Shown here: positions 60,822 through 64,000 of the stretch, piece by piece
Layout: the number at the start of each line of letters is the position of its first letter
Position numbering within the stretch: position 1 is the stretch's first letter
From: Angiostrongylus vasorum
Lineage: Eukaryota; Nematoda; Chromadorea; Rhabditida; Metastrongylidae
DNA: 64,000 bases
Reading direction: 5' to 3'
Assembly: GCA_018806985.1 (NCBI GenBank)
Contig: JADANN010000103.1
Location: forward strand, 496,001-560,000
Made by a program: the position numbers and the translations under genes
Notes under the pieces: generated by a model
Databases searched by the model: none
What the model saw: only the letters and a program-made list of their open reading frames with translations
Told to the model about the DNA's origin: nothing

Positions 60822-61215
60822 TTGACACTTGAACGGCCCGTCATCACTAGTTGTGCGGGCCCTAGCATAATCACCGTTTTTCGGAGATTTGCTAGCTAAG
60901 CCATTGTGGTTCCCTGGAATCGCGAGGACAGGCTGGCCAAAGTCTACTCCAGATCGTCACCACGACAGGCAGTTCGCAGCCCTTGTGGATGAGAGGGAGA
61001 TTTACCACCATGCGGCTTTGATACCAAGACGGTGGTAGATCCTGGAATTGGTTTGCTCTTAGCTAGGCTTCCTGATGGAAACGCAGGACTCCTCAGCTTG
61101 GAAGACCCTGCCGGAGGAGACGAATCACCCCTCTGTACATCGTAGTCCGACACCAACCCCCCGCCACGAATGAGGCGGTGCGGTAAACCGTTGGGAGGAG
61201 GCGGACCACAGGAGA
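60822..61215 (+). mobile_element. R2 full-length copy
   Basis: From gacacttgaacggcccgtcatcac to gcggtaaaccgttgggaggagg. Confidence 0.75.
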
Positions 61216-62837
61216 TGTCCACAATACGGGCTTACGTGGCTCACACCAAGTAGTTGTTTTTTTCCTTTTGCTCATCGATTAGTTCGAGTAGTCACCAACA
61301 AAGTATTTATTTGCCTCCGTCGCTTGACAGAACAGAGCAGTCGGTCCCGCTCTCTCCGAGCAAACCAAGAGCATCTTAGCGTAAAATATAACTTTTTAAG
61401 ACGATTTTTTTCTCTTGTTCTTGAAGCAAGGACTCACTCGTGGCTTATTTGTGTCTGCCAGAAGGCATTTTGAACTCTTTTCATTAAAGAAGCTCATGAA
61501 TCGCTTTAGATATACTTCGCAGCAATTTTGCTACTGAATAGGACAGCAGTTTCAAGGAACCCGTCCTATAAATCAACTTGAGTTTTTCGAGAAGTACTAC
61601 ATCGCCTGTTTAAACTACTACTCGGCAACTGGGAAGCGCCACATAACCTGGCGACTAGCCAGGTGGGAATCCATTATATTGGAAATGGCCGAAGAAAACT
61701 AGTTCTGCCTATTTATTTGCTCATTTTACCATTATCCTTTGATGTTGGGACCGTCGTAGAGAAGGGTATTTCTGAGCGCCAACCGAAAATCTACGATATT
61801 TTTATTCTCCAACACAGCCATGCTGGTCCAGAAAAACTATAAGATTCCCACCTGAAATCCTCGTTAAGACTACGTCTATTCCACAAATTGCCGGTTTTAT
61901 AGAAGAAATTTTCCTCGACTTTCGTTTTGTTCTGATCTCCTGCGGGAGGGTGCCTATTGGAAAAGTGTTCTGTTGGGACGCACACGAGTTTTGGGAAGGT
62001 GTCAAAAATGTATTTATGCGTTGTGTTTTAATATACGTTAAAATAAGATTAGTGGTCGATCGAAAAAAAACTGAACTTATTGTGGAATTTTGGGGTTGGG
62101 AGGGGACAACGGCGACACTAGTTTCCCAGTGGATCCACCAATGTTCGCAAAATCTGATGGACGATGGACTCCTTGGCGATTAGTCAATGCATTGAATTAA
62201 TTATGACTCATACTAGAACCGGATACGTATATCAAGCGAATATGTCTGGAAGGCATCTCACACAACGAGTTGGCTTAAATGGCACCAACTGCCAGTAGTT
62301 GTTAGGTTTTACCTAGGCTCTAGCCGATGCTGTGTCGTCTGTTCTTTAATCACATGTGGGATAATCCTTCAACACGATTTTTTTCCGGGATCTCGAGTAA
62401 GCAATGTCGGAGTGCTTTCAGGTATTTACTACGAACAGACACCGGCACTTGTGGATCGACAGGAGATTTACTACGTTGCGACTAAGACTCTTTCAAGACG
62501 ACATTGATTTTTGCGATTAGTTGAAGACACTGTGGAGGATGATGTAGCAGGTCGATGTAATTCTGCAAATAATTGCTGGAAAGCACATAGAAGTGTTTAA
62601 AGACCTTGAAATCCTCGAAGTCCGTTTCCTACCCAGATATGTTACATAGGATACGCTTGAGCAAGTGATTTCGTTCCGCAGATATCCAGAAGATTTGAGG
62701 GGAAAAAAGCCTCTGTTCAAGAAATCCGTTGGAAGGAATGATACACCGTGCTTAAATAAGAAACAGCTAACGCATTATTTGATTTTTTATCACATTGGTT
62801 ACAAAACAGTCTATATGCACATTATTCGGTGCAAATA
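61216..62837. other. Gene-free stretch with one R2 remnant
   Basis: No exon was recognised. A weak R2 match lies at about 62440-62540 (cggcacttgtggatcgacaggagatttactacgttgcgac). Confidence 0.35.
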
Positions 62838-63090
62838 CACACACCCACACACACACACACACATACACGCACACACACACACATACACACACACACAAAC
62901 ACATGCACGCACGCACATGAACACACAAGCGTACACACACATACACACCCACAGGTCTAAACACACACATAGACACATGCGCACTCATGCACATGCACGT
63001 ATACACAAAAACACATACATACGCACCGACACAAACCGACTGACACTTGTAGGCATATATACAAACAGATTCAAACCTGCATACACACAC
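62838..63090 (+). repeat. (CA)n-rich minisatellite-like tract
   Basis: About 250 bases dominated by ACAC with ATAC, ACGC and ATGC variants. Long open frames in both directions (Thr/His-rich, Val/Cys-rich) are artefacts of the repeat. Confidence 0.9.
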
Positions 63091-63091
63091 G

Positions 63092-63131
<40 letters not shown>

Positions 63132-63163
63132 AGATAGATAGATAGATAGATAGATAAATAGAT
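63091..63163 (+). repeat. (TA)n followed by (GATA)n
   Basis: About 33 bases of TA, then seven or so GATA units, continuing directly from the (CA)n tract. Confidence 0.9.
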
Positions 63164-63925
63164 ACTTCCATTGATAAGGCCTTCCTCTTTCCACTTTCTT
63201 CACGCCGAGGTCCATTCACTAGGAATTTTACGACCAATTCAGATTCTTTGATGAAGCAGTGTAATGAGCATCAAGTAAAACATTAATTACTACTATTAAT
63301 TTCAGTGTTTATTGCTCCAGTCGTGCAAAAAGGTTTTAACTTCGATGGCCGTTTTAGTTTTACTTCGTTTTAAGCGTGCATAGAGTCTTCACAAGACTCT
63401 TTAGGTTTTCTCTTAGTATTCGTACACTTTTTATTGCTGCGTAAGTGTGACCTCATGGGATTTGATAGTGCCTGTCTGGAGCTTTTTATGAATGACTCGT
63501 AAATCAAGTTGAGTACTAATTCTGAATGTTTTTTTTCCTCAAACAATGTCCTTTTCTATAATGTGACAGAGTAGTGCTTGTGTCGTTCATTGGGTCGGGT
63601 GCGCTCGTGTGTTCTCCAATCCTTTAGTTCAACTGGTCAACGTTACTCACGTCGTCTTCGTCAGAGTTCACAGCTTCTCGTTGATCACAACAAGAACAAG
63701 AGTTCGGTTACACTGCTTACACCAATCGCACTACCTCTACTTCTATTTCTCAGTGCTCCCCGTGGGACAAGGCGATGACTTTAAGCAAGTTTTCGTCATT
63801 TTTTTTACTTTTTTTGTAGAGTTTCGTCAGCTGTTTGGAGCCTAGCCGTGCCTTGAAGACGGTTAATTTAATGAACCTGTTTAAGTATCATTTTTATGAC
63901 CAGTTTCTTTATGTCATTTTCTTAG
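63164..63925. other. Gene-free stretch, possible coding near the end
   Basis: A GC-richer piece at 63600-63780 encodes a hydrophobic run (SVTLLTPIALPLLLFLSAP) in one open frame, but with no convincing splice sites. It may be an upstream exon of the partial gene at 63926. Confidence 0.3.
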
Positions 63926-64000
63926 AAAACATCCATTGCTGAAGACTTCTATAATGTTCGCCACTTTAAAAGATTCTCTGGTGGATTTCCCCAGAAACAA
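63926..64000 (+). CDS. Partial exon at window end, unidentified
   Basis: An acceptor TTTTCTTAG is followed by 75 open bases to the window edge. The likeliest frame (phase 0) reads TSIAEDFYNVRHFKRFSGGF, which has a coding-like composition. A second frame is also open. No family is recognised. Confidence 0.35.

Noticed and set aside
62665..63237. Long Thr/His-rich (plus) and Val/Cys-rich (minus) frames
   Set aside because: They come from the (CA)n, (TA)n and (GATA)n tract.

Overview
The window is eukaryotic and almost certainly from a parasitic nematode. A strongylid close to the hookworms is my inference; the phylum is much safer than the family. The evidence is small exons joined by introns with short nematode-type acceptors (TTTTCAG, TTTYAG), an astacin protease with two C-terminal ShK domains, AG acceptors placed right before start codons as for spliced-leader trans-splicing, and a peroxisomal enzyme carrying a C-terminal SKL signal instead of the N-terminal signal used in vertebrates. 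No bacterial gene, operon, CRISPR array or virus was seen.

Three genes can be reconstructed from exon homology and splice phase. (1) On the minus strand at 515-4963 lies a CFAP410 (C21orf2)-like leucine-rich-repeat gene; its first exon was not found. (2) On the plus strand at 19876-33437 lies alkylglycerone-phosphate synthase (AGPS; the worm orthologue is ads-1). It has 17 exons and about 594 residues, starts with ATG right after an acceptor, ends in SKL, and has a poly(A) signal 18 bases after the stop. (3) On the minus strand at 34269-45990 lies a secreted astacin metalloprotease with signal peptide, prodomain, catalytic domain, Thr-rich linker and two ShK domains. Genes 2 and 3 converge tail to tail across about 830 bases. 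Weaker exon evidence marks a possible single-pass membrane protein (46197-47330, minus), an unidentified plus-strand exon at 60445-60555, and a partial exon running off the end at 63926-64000.

Two of the three genes have a one-base reading-frame conflict: an extra A in a run of six in AGPS exon 6, and a phase mismatch at the Thr-rich linker of the astacin. Both are otherwise well conserved, so consensus errors in the assembly look likelier than decay, but this needs reads or transcripts.

Everything else is repeat. I see a tRNA-derived SINE of about 280 bases (called SINE-A here, more than 20 copies on both strands), a repeat of about 390 bases (R2), two further tRNA-like families (R3, R4), two related families whose ends carry a hammerhead-like core (E and F), three degraded RTE-type LINE fragments (50.2-51.1, 54.2-54.5 and 57.0-59.4 kb), and large microsatellites, including about 570 bases of (TTG)n just upstream of AGPS. 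The 15 kb between the CFAP410-like gene and AGPS and the roughly 17 kb after 47.3 kb are mostly these repeats. Family names SINE-A, R2, R3, R4, E and F are working labels of mine; I could not search a repeat library. Repeat boundaries are approximate, to about 10-20 bases. No direct functional link between the three genes is visible; they are ordinary neighbours.
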